From: Mariniphaga sediminis
GTDB lineage: Bacteria > Bacteroidota > Bacteroidia > Bacteroidales > Prolixibacteraceae
Assembly (NCBI RefSeq): GCF_003573545.1
Contig: NZ_QWET01000001.1
Span: 434,001-498,000, forward strand
Direction of reading: 5' to 3'
Length of the DNA stretch: 64,000 nucleotides
Shown here: in pieces, positions 51,039 to 61,300 of the stretch
Layout: each line of letters starts with the position of its first letter
Numbering within the stretch: the stretch's first letter is position 1
Translations under genes and position numbers: made by a program
The notes under the pieces: generated by a model
Seen by the model: the letters and a program-made list of their open reading frames with translations, nothing else
What the model was told of the DNA's origin: nothing
The model's database searches: none

Positions 51039-52304
51039 ATGAAAATATTTGTTGGTTTATTATTGAGTGTTTTTTTGTTGGCTGCATGTAGTGAACAATT
51101 AAATATTTCCCCTTATTCAGCCGTTGCTCCTGAAAGCATCACGGAAAATGATTTATCTGCGTTGGAAAGAGGGATGTACCACAGTGTTCAGAATGATCCG
51201 GGCAGGTCATTCTGGGTGTTGTTCGACCTGTTGGGAGGCAACCTGACCGGAAGTTCAGGAAACCCCAGCGACATTATAAATGGCATCCTCAACCCGTTGA
51301 ACTCTGATGTCGGAAATAACTGGAATGGCTTGTACCGTGCATTATACCAGGTGAATAATGTTATTTCAATTTCAACGGATGTGCCAACGGGTAATACCCG
51401 GAACAGGGTAAAAGGAACCGCCCACTATTTCCGTGCATTTATTTACTATTCGCTGGTTACCCGTTGGGGGGATGTTCCGGTTTTGCGAAGCAATACGCTC
51501 GAATTGGTGACCAGGGATCCTGCATCAGAAGTATGGTCATTTATAGAAGAAGACCTGGAACTGGCAGGTCAGTTACTCGGCGATGCAGAAAGCTATTATT
51601 ATGTATCGAAGGATGCAGCTACCGCCCTGATGGCAAGGGTTAAACTTGGCCAGGGAAAAATGGACGAAGCGGCAACTTATGCTGAAAAATTAATAACAAG
51701 CGGTAAGTACCAATTGGATGCCTTTGAGAAAATATTCAGGAAACAATTCAATGGTGAAATCATTTTTGCCTTTGAGAATCTCACAGAAGAATCAGGGAAT
51801 AACCTGAGCAGCCAGTTTTATACGTATGCCCATCCGAACCGCGGCGGGTATTTCTGGCGGCCAGCTATGGAAGTAGTTGAAATGTTCGAAGATGAAGATA
51901 ACCGGGCTGACATTTCTATTACAGAAGTAGCCGGTAGTTATTGTGTCAATAAATATCCGAGCGGGCAAACCGGTACCGATCCTATCAATGTTTCGCGCCT
52001 GGCAGAAATGTACCTAATCAGTGCCGAAGCCAAAGGAAGGGCAAATGGCCTGGCAAGGCTGAATGAACTTAGAAACTTCAGAGGCCTGCCAAGTATCAGT
52101 CCGGCTAATGACGAAGAATTTATTACGGCCATTTTGGATGAAAGAAGAAAAGAGTTGCTGGCAGAAGGGTTCATGTATTATGATTTGGTTCGAACCGATA
52201 GGGCAGCTCAGGAACTTAACTTATTTGACCATCAGCATCTATTGCCAATTCCCGGACGTGAATTGCTTCAAAATCCAAACCTCGAACCAAATCCGGGGTA
52301 CTAA
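51039..52304 (+). CDS. SusD/RagB glycan-binding lipoprotein (first system)
   Basis: A 421-residue lipoprotein with the lipobox LLAACSEQLN (Cys17). It has SusD TPR-like helices (GNNWNGLYRALYQVNNVISI, HYFRAFIYYSLVTRWGDVPV) and the usual ending near DHQHLLPIPGRELLQNPNL. It covers the SusC barrel on the cell surface and binds the glycan. It is shorter than the usual 500-600 residues, mainly between the N-terminal helices and the C-terminal part. It lies 12 bases after susC. Confidence 0.92.
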   Translation: MKIFVGLLLSVFLLAACSEQLNISPYSAVAPESITENDLSALERGMYHSVQNDPGRSFWVLFDLLGGNLTGSSGNPSDIINGILNPLNSDVGNNWNGLYRALYQVNNVISISTDVPTGNTRNRVKGTAHYFRAFIYYSLVTRWGDVPVLRSNTLELVTRDPASEVWSFIEEDLELAGQLLGDAESYYYVSKDAATALMARVKLGQGKMDEAATYAEKLITSGKYQLDAFEKIFRKQFNGEIIFAFENLTEESGNNLSSQFYTYAHPNRGGYFWRPAMEVVEMFEDEDNRADISITEVAGSYCVNKYPSGQTGTDPINVSRLAEMYLISAEAKGRANGLARLNELRNFRGLPSISPANDEEFITAILDERRKELLAEGFMYYDLVRTDRAAQELNLFDHQHLLPIPGRELLQNPNLEPNPGY

Positions 52305-52323
52305 CTTTTAAAAGCTAAGAATC

Positions 52324-53250
52324 ATGAAGAAATTAATGTTATATATCTTGGGGTTCGTATTTGTTCTCTTTATTCATTCTTGTGAAGAAAAAGAAACGTA
52401 TGCTGAATTTATCCCCATTCCATCCACTGAAAATGGAGAAAAGCTTGTTGAGAATACCGACCTTTTTGCTTCCATTTACCGCGACACCACCTACTCTTTG
52501 GTTAATGGAGTGGATGTTACCGAAATGGCATACCTTTCAGTAAAAGGGCTTGCCATGCGCCTCTTTTTGTTTGAAGTGGACCTGAGTGTCCCCGGAGTCA
52601 CGTTACAATCTTCCCTGCCTTACAATAAATATGAATTTGCCATGCAACCCATGACAGAGCAGGCACTGGCTGTTGACAGTGAAGAAACATTTGTATGGGG
52701 AGGTACCAACGGCGACTTTTACAATATGAACACAGGTGTTCCGCGCGGCTTGTATGTCAGGGACGGTCTTGTGCTGAAAAATGCTTTTGATTCGGGCGAC
52801 AGATCTTTTTTTGCCATTACCGATAACGGAAAAGCTGCTGTTGGCTCTGTTGATGACTATCCTCAGATGAAGGATGATATTAAAGAAGCTGTGGGTGGAA
52901 GCGTTTGGCTGGTCCGGAATGGCGTGGTGGTTGCCCAAACCAATAATTCTGTGGAACCGCGCACTGCCATTGGTATCAGCGAAGACCAAAATAAAGTGTT
53001 TATTATGGTAATAGATGGCCGGAATTTTTCCTATTCCAATGGGATGACTTATACGGAACTCGGACAGTGCCTGAGCGCCCTTGGCGCCCACGAGGCAATT
53101 AACCTGGATGGTGGCGGCTCTTCCACATTTTTTATCAGAAATACACCTGATTTTACAGAAGACCGCTTTGAACTGGTAAACTGGCCTTCCGACCGTGGCG
53201 GAAAAGAACGCGCTGTGGCCAACGGGTTGTTTATTGTTAGTGAAAATTAA
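52324..53250 (+). CDS. Phosphodiester glycosidase family lipoprotein (NAGPA domain)
   Basis: A 308-residue lipoprotein (lipobox IHSCEEKE). The C-terminal half has the NAGPA family core, including WGGTNGDFYNMNTGVPRGLY, VEPRTAIGISEDQNKVFIMV and the signature HEAINLDGGGSSTFFI. NAGPA-type enzymes cleave sugar-1-phosphodiester bonds, such as GlcNAc-1-phosphate to mannose-6-phosphate in animals. In this surface operon it would release phosphodiester-linked sugars from a glycan. It lies 19 bases after susD and before the BACON protein. Substrate is inferred. Confidence 0.87.
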   Translation: MKKLMLYILGFVFVLFIHSCEEKETYAEFIPIPSTENGEKLVENTDLFASIYRDTTYSLVNGVDVTEMAYLSVKGLAMRLFLFEVDLSVPGVTLQSSLPYNKYEFAMQPMTEQALAVDSEETFVWGGTNGDFYNMNTGVPRGLYVRDGLVLKNAFDSGDRSFFAITDNGKAAVGSVDDYPQMKDDIKEAVGGSVWLVRNGVVVAQTNNSVEPRTAIGISEDQNKVFIMVIDGRNFSYSNGMTYTELGQCLSALGAHEAINLDGGGSSTFFIRNTPDFTEDRFELVNWPSDRGGKERAVANGLFIVSEN

Positions 53251-53269
53251 TCTGGATAAATTGTAAATT

Positions 53270-54988
53270 ATGAATAAGACTAATATAAAATATTTGTATC
53301 GAATATTTCCTCTGTTTCTTTTGATTGCCTTTGCCGGATGTAAAGAGGAAATTGATTTGGAAAGTTTTACCCCCGATGAGCCTACCATGACGATAACTTC
53401 AGGAGAAATTGAGGTTTCAAATGAGGAAGAATCGTTTGAAATAGACATTGAGTCCAATTTACCCTGGAGGGCAGAAGCGGATGTCAACTGGATTAGCCTG
53501 GAAACAAAGAGTGCTCTGGGAGATGCCAGGCTTGTTTTTGCGGTGGCCCGCAATACTACTTTGGAAGAAAGACAGGGTACTATCCGGGTGTGGATTACCA
53601 AAGAGTACGACAAAGAAATTGTGGTCACGCAGGCGCCGGGTGAACCAACCGATGTTACGGTTCACTGGTATGTGAAGGAAGGTGCAACCGGTGACGGTTC
53701 ATCCTGGGGAAATGCTACTTCATTAAGCAATGCACTTCAGAAAGTTGAAAACGACGGAGATGTGATTCATATAGCAGAAGGAACCTATGCCCCTGTGAAC
53801 ACAATCAGGAACGGAGAGGAATCTGACCCAGGCGATGTTACGTTCGAAATTTCCCGCAACATTACCTTAATCGGCGGTTATTCTTCCAATCCGGCTGAAG
53901 GAGAGGAACCTGATGCTGCCACTTATGAATCTGTTTTGTCCGGAAGCCTTGAAAGCGGGGGCTTTGCCTACCATGTGGTAACTGTTACGGCATTAAAGTC
54001 TGAGTTAAATAAGGTGGTGTTGAAAGGATTGACCATTACTGAGGGGCTTGCGTCGCCTGATGCCAGTGATGTTTCCGTTGATGGGACAACCTTTCCGCGA
54101 AACCATGGCGGGGGAATTATCATTGGTGGCGCCAATGTTGACCTGATGGATTGCAAGATTTCTGAAAACAGTTCAGGCCGCCATGCTGCTGGTATGTATG
54201 TTTTTGCATCGGCTTCGGTTTACATGGAAAGTTGTGAGGTGAGCAGCAATATTGGCATAAATTCCAACTCAAATGCCGGAGGAATGTTTCTCGACAATGC
54301 AACGGCCGTTATCCACAATACCCGGTTTACATTTAATAACGCTGGCGGGGTTTGTGCGGGAATAATGACGCTTAATTCGGCAAACATTACGCTCTATAAC
54401 TCGATAATTGCCAACAATACTTCGAGAACACATGGTTGTGGTTTCTACAACCGTACAAATTCGAAAGCCCTTTTGGTAAACTGTCTTATTGCAGATAACA
54501 CCAACAATACCGGAAACGGAGGAGGGTTTGCCGCGCACAACGGGACCACTACCGACATTATCAGTTCAACCATTGTCGGAAACTCTGCAAATGCAGGCGG
54601 TGGCATGTATATTTATGCCGGAAATACCGTGAATCTGTATAACTCCATTGTGGCTCAGAATAGCCCGGCGGAAGAACAGATTGTTCTGGCCGGAACACTG
54701 ATGCAGAAAAAATCGATAATTGGTACCGCCGTTTTTGACGGAGATCAGAATCAGATCCCCGATGTTGTGTTCAATGCTGATGCAATGCTTGAAGACAAGG
54801 GGAATTTTGTGATTGTTCCTGTGGGAGAAGGAAATCCTGCAACAATTTATGGAATGTCATCACCAGAGTTGGGTATTCTCGGAAATTCTGTTAGCCCGCA
54901 GGTTGAAGACGAAATTATTACATTTGATTTATTAGGAAACTCAAGGGAAAATAAAAATACCATGGGTGCTTTCATTCATACCAATTAA
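53270..54988 (+). CDS. Surface lipoprotein with BACON and right-handed beta-helix domains
   Basis: A 572-residue lipoprotein (lipobox LIAFAGCKEEI). Residues 40-130 form a BACON domain (FEIDIESNLPWRAEADVNWI, SLETKSALGDARLVFAVARN), often involved in glycan or mucin binding. After a WYVKEGATGDGSSWGNATSL stretch the rest is a parallel beta-helix with repeated N/G-rich turns (NSANITLYNSIIANNTSRTH, NTNNTGNGGGFAAHNGTTTD). The beta-helix could be a polysaccharide lyase or hydrolase, or only a binding scaffold; no catalytic set is clear. It fits with the phosphodiester glycosidases on either side. Confidence 0.82.
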   Translation: MNKTNIKYLYRIFPLFLLIAFAGCKEEIDLESFTPDEPTMTITSGEIEVSNEEESFEIDIESNLPWRAEADVNWISLETKSALGDARLVFAVARNTTLEERQGTIRVWITKEYDKEIVVTQAPGEPTDVTVHWYVKEGATGDGSSWGNATSLSNALQKVENDGDVIHIAEGTYAPVNTIRNGEESDPGDVTFEISRNITLIGGYSSNPAEGEEPDAATYESVLSGSLESGGFAYHVVTVTALKSELNKVVLKGLTITEGLASPDASDVSVDGTTFPRNHGGGIIIGGANVDLMDCKISENSSGRHAAGMYVFASASVYMESCEVSSNIGINSNSNAGGMFLDNATAVIHNTRFTFNNAGGVCAGIMTLNSANITLYNSIIANNTSRTHGCGFYNRTNSKALLVNCLIADNTNNTGNGGGFAAHNGTTTDIISSTIVGNSANAGGGMYIYAGNTVNLYNSIVAQNSPAEEQIVLAGTLMQKKSIIGTAVFDGDQNQIPDVVFNADAMLEDKGNFVIVPVGEGNPATIYGMSSPELGILGNSVSPQVEDEIITFDLLGNSRENKNTMGAFIHTN

Positions 54989-55002
54989 TAAGTTATATGA
55001 GT

Positions 55003-55039
55003 TCAGCTCTCTGCTCAAATGCAGGGAGCTGATTTTTTT
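55003..55039 (+). terminator. Terminator after the BACON/beta-helix gene
   Basis: TCAGCTCTCTGC (55003-55014) pairs with GCAGGGAGCTGA (55021-55032) with one wobble, followed by seven Ts. It would end or attenuate transcription before the second glycosidase gene. Confidence 0.75.
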
Positions 55040-55075
55040 ATATGTAAATAATAAATGCCCAAAAGATAATAGATA

Positions 55076-55957
55076 ATGAAAGTGTTATTTCGGAATGTTC
55101 TGCTCTTTTCAGCATTGTTTTTTTCGTTTCAATGTTTAGGAAACCCTTTCTCTCAACAGGAGGATTCCCTGAAAAACTTTTCTGAAAATCAACCTGATGT
55201 AGAAAAGATTGCCCGGATTGACTGGAATGAAACCTTTATTCGGGATGGCATTATTCTAAAATCAGCAAAGGTTGAACTGTTTGAGTCGCAACAAGCCATT
55301 TTTTTTGTGGAGATAGATACCAGTATTGCCGCGCTGAATTATTTTGTCGGAATGCCAGCGGACAAGCTATTGCCAACCAGTACCCAGGCAAAAGAAAAGG
55401 ACGCTTTAATTGCCATTAATGGTTCTTATTTTAATATGAAAGAAGGTCCCAGCCGCCATTTTGTAAAGATTGAAAACAAGGTGGTCGCTGAAACAGCCCA
55501 AAGTGAGTTTGAGACACGTGCAACGGGTCTTTTTTCTGTTACACACAACCGGGCAGATATTGGTGAATGGTCATCTGAAACGGAAATGGAATTAGCTGGC
55601 AATGCAGCATTTGCTTTGGTCGCAGGCCCCATTGTTATCGACGATAATAAGAAGATGGAAATGTGGGATAGTCCTTTTGTCAATAAAAGGCATCCACGCT
55701 CTTTTGTTGCTTTTAGCAAAGGGAAATTACTGCTTGGCGTTGTAGATGGAAGAGATCCTGGCCGGGCAGAAGGAATGAATCTGCACGAATTGCGCATATT
55801 GGCCCGCGGACTGGGGTGCTCCGATTTGCTGAATCTGGACGGAGGCGGATCATCTACACTTTATGTAAAAGGCGTTTCCGGCACGGGCATTATTAATGTA
55901 CCTTCCGACGGGCAGGAAAGGCCCGTGAAAAGCATTATTTATTTGACGCAGCAGTAA
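55076..55957 (+). CDS. Second phosphodiester glycosidase family protein (NAGPA domain)
   Basis: A 293-residue exported protein with a signal peptide (VLLFSALFFSFQCLGNPFS). It has the same NAGPA core as the one at 52324: INGSYFNMKEGPSRHFVKIE, KRHPRSFVAFSKGKLLLGVV, LLNLDGGGSSTLYVKGVSG. It lacks a lipobox with Cys, so it is probably periplasmic, whereas the first copy is lipid-anchored. The pair suggests stepwise cleavage outside and inside the outer membrane. It follows a terminator, so it may be transcribed separately or by read-through. Confidence 0.85.
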   Translation: MKVLFRNVLLFSALFFSFQCLGNPFSQQEDSLKNFSENQPDVEKIARIDWNETFIRDGIILKSAKVELFESQQAIFFVEIDTSIAALNYFVGMPADKLLPTSTQAKEKDALIAINGSYFNMKEGPSRHFVKIENKVVAETAQSEFETRATGLFSVTHNRADIGEWSSETEMELAGNAAFALVAGPIVIDDNKKMEMWDSPFVNKRHPRSFVAFSKGKLLLGVVDGRDPGRAEGMNLHELRILARGLGCSDLLNLDGGGSSTLYVKGVSGTGIINVPSDGQERPVKSIIYLTQQ

Positions 55958-56362
55958 TAAAAACTCCCCAAGCTATTTTCTGGCTTGTTTCAGGGTTCAC
56001 CCCTTTTTTGAGGGAAAACTTTGTCCGGGCAGCGTTACCTTTTTAGTGATATTAGGTTATTTATATCTTTCAATTATTCCAATGAATTGGATAGATAAAA
56101 AATATTCAGAGAGGTTTGTGGTGGACCTGGTTCAATATCTTTTCCGAAATGGTTACTGATAAAAAATCGAAAACTTCCTAAATTTTTTTGAGCTTTGCTA
56201 TCCCAGATTAAACTTCTGCTACTCCAACAGAAACAATGTGTTATAAGGATCAGTTCTTCCTGTTGCCCATTTTTGACTGGGCGGGAATAAAGAGATATAG
56301 ATAGTTTCGGAGATTTGATCATTGGTTTTTTATTCCTTTTTTAACACTTTTGTAAATAAAAA
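55958..56362. other. Gap before the second sigma factor gene
   Basis: AT-rich spacer with no convincing gene. A weak CAAGC/GCTTG stem lies near 55968-55992. An open frame on the minus strand (56074-56322) has no recognisable content and is probably chance. Confidence 0.5.
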
Positions 56363-56977
56363 TTGCAACAAAAGCCAAAAATAGAAATTTTAGTTGGACA
56401 AATATCCCAGTTTTCTGATCAGAAGGCATTTAAGCAATTTTTTGATTTGTATGCAAACCGGCTTTTCGAGTTTGCATTTTCTTTTCTTAAAAGCAAACAA
56501 CTTGCAGAGGAAGCGGTGGCCGATGTTTTTTTTAAAGTATGGCTCAACCGGGAAACACTTCCTTCTATTGAAAATATAAAGGCTTACCTTTTTAAGGCTA
56601 CGTACAATACTACCCTGAATTATCTTGACGAGGAGAAGCGGCGAAAGGCCATTGGACTTGATGATATAAAAGTGGATCTTGGAGTGGATCTTATATGTCC
56701 GGAGACAGAGCTGATGACCAAGGAACTGAAAGGACGGATTGATCAGGCAATTGAATCGTTACCGCCCCGTTGCAAACTGATTTACAAACTGGCAAAGGTG
56801 GAGCAGATGAAGTACAAAGAAATAGCATCCTTGCTGGATATATCCGTGAAAACCATTGATCATCAGTTATCAATAGCCATTAAGAAAATTGGAGAAGAAA
56901 TAAGGGAATACCTGAGCCGGGATGGGAACAACAGTAATTTTCTTGTGCTTATGCAGCTTTTTATTCCGCTAAAATGA
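56363..56977 (+). CDS. ECF-family RNA polymerase sigma factor (second system)
   Basis: A 204-residue sigma factor. Region 2 reads FDLYANRLFEFAFSFLKSKQ, LAEEAVADVFFKVWLNRETL; region 4 reads PPRCKLIYKLAKVEQMKYKE, IASLLDISVKTIDHQLSIAI. The start is an in-frame TTG at 56363, with no nearby ATG, so the exact start is uncertain. It heads the second FecR-SusC-SusD arrangement, 203 bases before the anti-sigma gene, a wider gap than usual. Confidence 0.88.
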   Translation: MQQKPKIEILVGQISQFSDQKAFKQFFDLYANRLFEFAFSFLKSKQLAEEAVADVFFKVWLNRETLPSIENIKAYLFKATYNTTLNYLDEEKRRKAIGLDDIKVDLGVDLICPETELMTKELKGRIDQAIESLPPRCKLIYKLAKVEQMKYKEIASLLDISVKTIDHQLSIAIKKIGEEIREYLSRDGNNSNFLVLMQLFIPLK

Positions 56978-57180
56978 TTTCGCCTGTTTACATGATATGA
57001 AGTTTTTTTATGAGATCATATAAAGAGTGTGTCCCTTTTTTGTAATAACCTGATATTGTGCTATATGGGATGGTAGCATGGATTTTATCCTGTACAGTGA
57101 ATTGAAAAAATAAAAAAACTTCTCCTTGCTTTAGGGGATTTTAAAAAAGCTGCTGTTATAGGGTATATAAAAGATTTTTA

Positions 57181-58194
57181 ATGAAGGGAGATTCTGTTTG
57201 GAATATTATTACACGTCATTTAGCCGAAGAAAGTACCGCGGAAGAAAAACAGGCGCTGGACGAATGGACTAAAAAAGACAATTTAAACCAGGGAACATTG
57301 GATCGATTGAGGGAAATGTGGGAGTATAATCCGGTGCGGCAGTCAGGATATCCGAAAATTTACGAAGCATTTAAAACCCGGCTTAATCATTATGAAAAAA
57401 GGCAGACAAAAAATCCATTTCTTTACTATGCGGTAAGGGTTGCAGCCGTTTTATTCCTGCTGATTGGTACTGCTGCATTGGTTAACACAATGGTTCCCTT
57501 TTACAATAACAGGGAAATAACCTGGCAGGAAATAACTGTGCCCAAGGGTAGCCGGACTTCCATCTTGTTGCCCGACAGTTCAAAAGTATGGATTTCCAAT
57601 AACTCAAAAATCAGATATCCCGATAAGTTTGCGTCCGGAACCCGGGAGCTTGAACTAACCGGGGAGGCCTATTTTGAGGTGGTGCACAACAAGAAGAAAC
57701 CTTTTATAGTACATGCCGGTTCAGACAGAATTAAGGTCCTGGGGACAAAATTTGCAGTTTCTGCCTACCCGGATGACAGTGTTTTCAAGGCAGAATTATT
57801 GACAGGGAAAATTCAGGTGGATATTCATACCGGAAAAGGGGACGACAGCTATAAATCATTTATAGTGAAGCCTTCTTATAGCTTAGTTTACAACAAAACC
57901 TCCGGGGATATAACTTCTGCGGTTATCCCGGATGGTTTTCTGGATTACTGGAAAAATGGAATATATACCTTCTCCAACGAAAGTCTGGAAAGCCTGGCAC
58001 AGAAAATTGACCGGATATACAATGTGCAAGTTGTTTTCGAAAACGATTATATTAAAACAAAGCGTTTCAGCGGAAATATAAGTATCGATGATAACATATT
58101 TACATTTATGGAAGCGGTGAAGCGTACCAGCCTGGTACCATTAGAATACAGGTATGAGAATAACACAATATTTATTAATCTAAAATCAGACTAA
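57181..58194 (+). CDS. FecR-type anti-sigma factor (second system)
   Basis: A 337-residue protein with a cytoplasmic N-terminus (TRHLAEESTAEEKQALDEWT), one membrane helix near residue 85 (AVRVAAVLFLLIGTAALVNT), a FecR domain (VPKGSRTSILLPDSSKVWIS, LTGEAYFEVVHNKKKPFIVH, IKVLGTKFAVSAYPDDSVFK) and a DUF4974-type end (LAQKIDRIYNVQVVFENDYI). It should bind the sigma factor encoded upstream and receive a signal from the SusC encoded downstream. Confidence 0.92.
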   Translation: MKGDSVWNIITRHLAEESTAEEKQALDEWTKKDNLNQGTLDRLREMWEYNPVRQSGYPKIYEAFKTRLNHYEKRQTKNPFLYYAVRVAAVLFLLIGTAALVNTMVPFYNNREITWQEITVPKGSRTSILLPDSSKVWISNNSKIRYPDKFASGTRELELTGEAYFEVVHNKKKPFIVHAGSDRIKVLGTKFAVSAYPDDSVFKAELLTGKIQVDIHTGKGDDSYKSFIVKPSYSLVYNKTSGDITSAVIPDGFLDYWKNGIYTFSNESLESLAQKIDRIYNVQVVFENDYIKTKRFSGNISIDDNIFTFMEAVKRTSLVPLEYRYENNTIFINLKSD

Positions 58195-58219
58195 GCATGC
58201 CTATTTAAAATAACAAAAA

Positions 58220-58283
58220 GCGGAAAATGCTCCAACATTTTCCGCCTGTGATCAATCAAAAATGATAGCAGGAAGGGCTATCA
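58220..58283 (+). other. Two RNA hairpins upstream of the second susC
   Basis: GCGGAAAATG (58220-58229) and CATTTTCCGC (58236-58245) form a perfect 10-bp stem with loop CTCCAA, similar in shape to the one before the first susC. A second stem TGATAGC/GCTATCA occupies 58263-58283. Confidence 0.6.
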
Positions 58284-58310
58284 CAGTTAAAAACTAATCG
58301 TTTCAAAATT

Positions 58311-61300
58311 ATGAAAAAATTTAAAACAAAGCCGGGAATAGTATTTTATATTCCCTTAAAGAAAGTGTTGCTTATGACAAAGTTGACAATGTTTCTTTTA
58401 CTCCTGGGGCTCTTACAGGTGTCTGCCGAGAGCTATTCACAAACAGCAAAATTGAGAATAAAGATGGAAAATGTTCCTATCGTCGAAGTTTTTGACGAGA
58501 TAGAGCGGCTTAGTCAGTTTCGTTTTTTTTATGATAACGACCTGGTAGATTTATCTGAGAATGTGTCGGTAGATGCTGAAGGGGAATCTATTGCAGACAT
58601 TCTGGATAAAGTTTTCCGGAATAAGGAACTCGATTATGAAATTTTGGACCGGTTTATCCTGGTTAAATCTCCGAATGATAGAGAGATATTATCTGTAAAG
58701 GACAACTTCACTCAACAACAGCAAACAGTTTCAGGCAAGGTTACCGATTCCGGCGGACAACCACTGCCCGGTGTAACAGTCGTGGTTAAAGGTACTACGG
58801 AAGGTATAGTGACCAATGCCGATGGAGTATATACACTTACTAATATTTCAGGGAATGCTACGCTGGTATTTTCGTTTGTGGGGATGAAAACTCAGGAGGT
58901 GGTTGTTGGAGACCAAACAACTGTTAATATAACAATGGAGGAAGAGACGATTGGGTTGGAAGAGGTTATTGCAATTGGCTATGGAAGTGTGAAAAAGAAA
59001 GATTTAACCGGTGCCGTGGGATCGGTTACAGGCGATATTATTTCTAAAAGGCAAACTACCAATATAGCTAACTCTCTACAAGGTGCAATATCTGGAATAA
59101 TGGTAACCAGAACTAATGATGCACCAGGTGCTGAAGCGACAATAAGGATTAGGGGTATTACAACTTTAAGCTCAAATAACCCTTTGATAATCATGGATGG
59201 GATTCCAGTAAGCAGTATTAATGATATCAACCCAAATGATGTAGAAAGTATCTCAGTGTTAAAGGATGCAGCATCTGCTTCGATTTATGGTGCAAGAGCT
59301 GCTGCAGGGGTGATTCTGGTTACAACAAAACGAGCGAGTTCAGACGAACTGGCTCTTAATTATAATTTTGAGTACGGTATAAAAAAACCAACCACTTTGG
59401 CAGAATATGCTGATGGTGTCCGATATATGCAAATGGTCAATGAATTAACATGGAATGATCTTGGCAACGGTTCCAACGATGAATATTCAGTCTTTGAAAA
59501 AGATCTTATTGACGATTATGGTACCTTGAATGCTTCCGATCCTAATCATTACCCCGAAACGAACTGGACTGATTTGATTTTAAGTAATAATTCACCATCG
59601 CAGTCACATCTGTTGAGCTTGTCTGGAGGGAGTAATGTCGTAAAAACAAAAGCCTCTTTAGGTTATGATAATACAGAGGCTTTGTATGAAGGGGCTTCAT
59701 ACGAACGGTTAACCTTACGTGTAAATAATGATTTCGTAATAAATCCTTTCCTTGCAGCTTCGCTAGACGTTTTTGTTAAACGTGAAAAATATGATAACCC
59801 GGTAATTGAGCCTTTATATCGTTTAAACTCTGCACCAATTTTTGCCGCCGAATGGTCAGATGGCCGTATAGCTGAAGGGAAGAGCGGAGAAAATGTTTAT
59901 GGTCTGCTAAAGTATGGGGGATTTCGTGAAAAATACAATAACCAGCTAGGAGGTAAGGTAAGGCTCGATTTTAGTCCATTTGATGACTTAAAAATATCAG
60001 GGACCGTTTCCCGGATATTTAATGACCACGAGAATAAGACGTTTAAAAAGTATATACCCTATTATTCTGCGGATGATCCCACCATCTTGCTTGGCAATAT
60101 TGATCGTGCAGACAGAACTTCATTAGCTGAAATCAGGACGAACGATAAAAACATGGTATTACAGTTCTCTGCAAATTATTTAAAAGATTTCGGAGAGCAT
60201 AGCCTAAATGTAATGACAGGTTACGAAAGTTACAGCTATTTCTTTCAGGACCTTAATGCTTCAAGTGACTATATGGCAATGACATCATTCCCTTACCTTG
60301 ACGTGGGTAATGATAACTACCGTTTTAATAGAGGAGGTGCCTATGAAAATGCTTACCGTTCTTATTTTGCTCGTTTAATGTATAATTTCAAAAGTAAATA
60401 CCTTATACAGGGAAATGCCCGTTACGATGGATCGAGCCGTTTTCATAAGGACCACAGATGGGGGCTGTTCCCTTCATTATCTGCCGGCTGGGTAATGTCT
60501 GAGGAGTCCTTTCTAGAGGATTCACCATTTTTGTCATTTCTGAAACTAAGAGCATCATATGGAATGCTAGGAAATGAAAGGATTGGAAATTATCCTTATC
60601 AGTCGACAATGGTCTATGGTAATACAGAATTTTATCAGGGGACAAACGTGATTAGTGAAATTACGGCAGCCCAGGACAGGTATGTTATCGAGGATATTAC
60701 ATGGGAAACCACTAAAACACTCGACATTGGATTAGATGCGAATTTGTTTGACAACAGGCTTAGGTTTACAGCCGATTATTATGAAAAAACAACCAGCGAT
60801 ATGTTGCTGGCTATAGAGATCCCTGATTTTATGGGATCTGGTAACCCTGAAAATAATACCGGCACGATGTATACCAAAGGATGGGAAACAAATCTGGAGT
60901 GGAACGGTGCATTTGGTGATTGGAATTACAGCGTTTCGTTTAACCTTTCCGACTCAAAAACAAAAATTGGAGACTTGGGAGGAACCCAATTTTTAGGTGA
61001 TCAAGTTAAAATGGAGGGTAGCGAGTTCAATGAATGGTATGGCTACCTGTCAGATGGGATCTTCCAAACTGAAGATGAGGTTGCCAGTTCTCCATTGTTA
61101 TCATCGAGCAGCAAACCTGGCGATATTAAATACAAAGATATTAGCGGTCCTAATGGTGAACCTGATGGAATAATTTCGGCAGAATATGACCGTAAATTAC
61201 TGGGTGGTTCCTTGCCTAGATATTTGTTTGGGGGAAACATTAATTTGAACTATAAGAATTTTGATTTTTTGCTAGTCTATCAGGGTGTTGGGAAACAGAA

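Noticed and set aside
56074-56322. 82-codon minus-strand frame before the second sigma gene
   Set aside because: No domain, no promoter and unlikely composition; probably chance.
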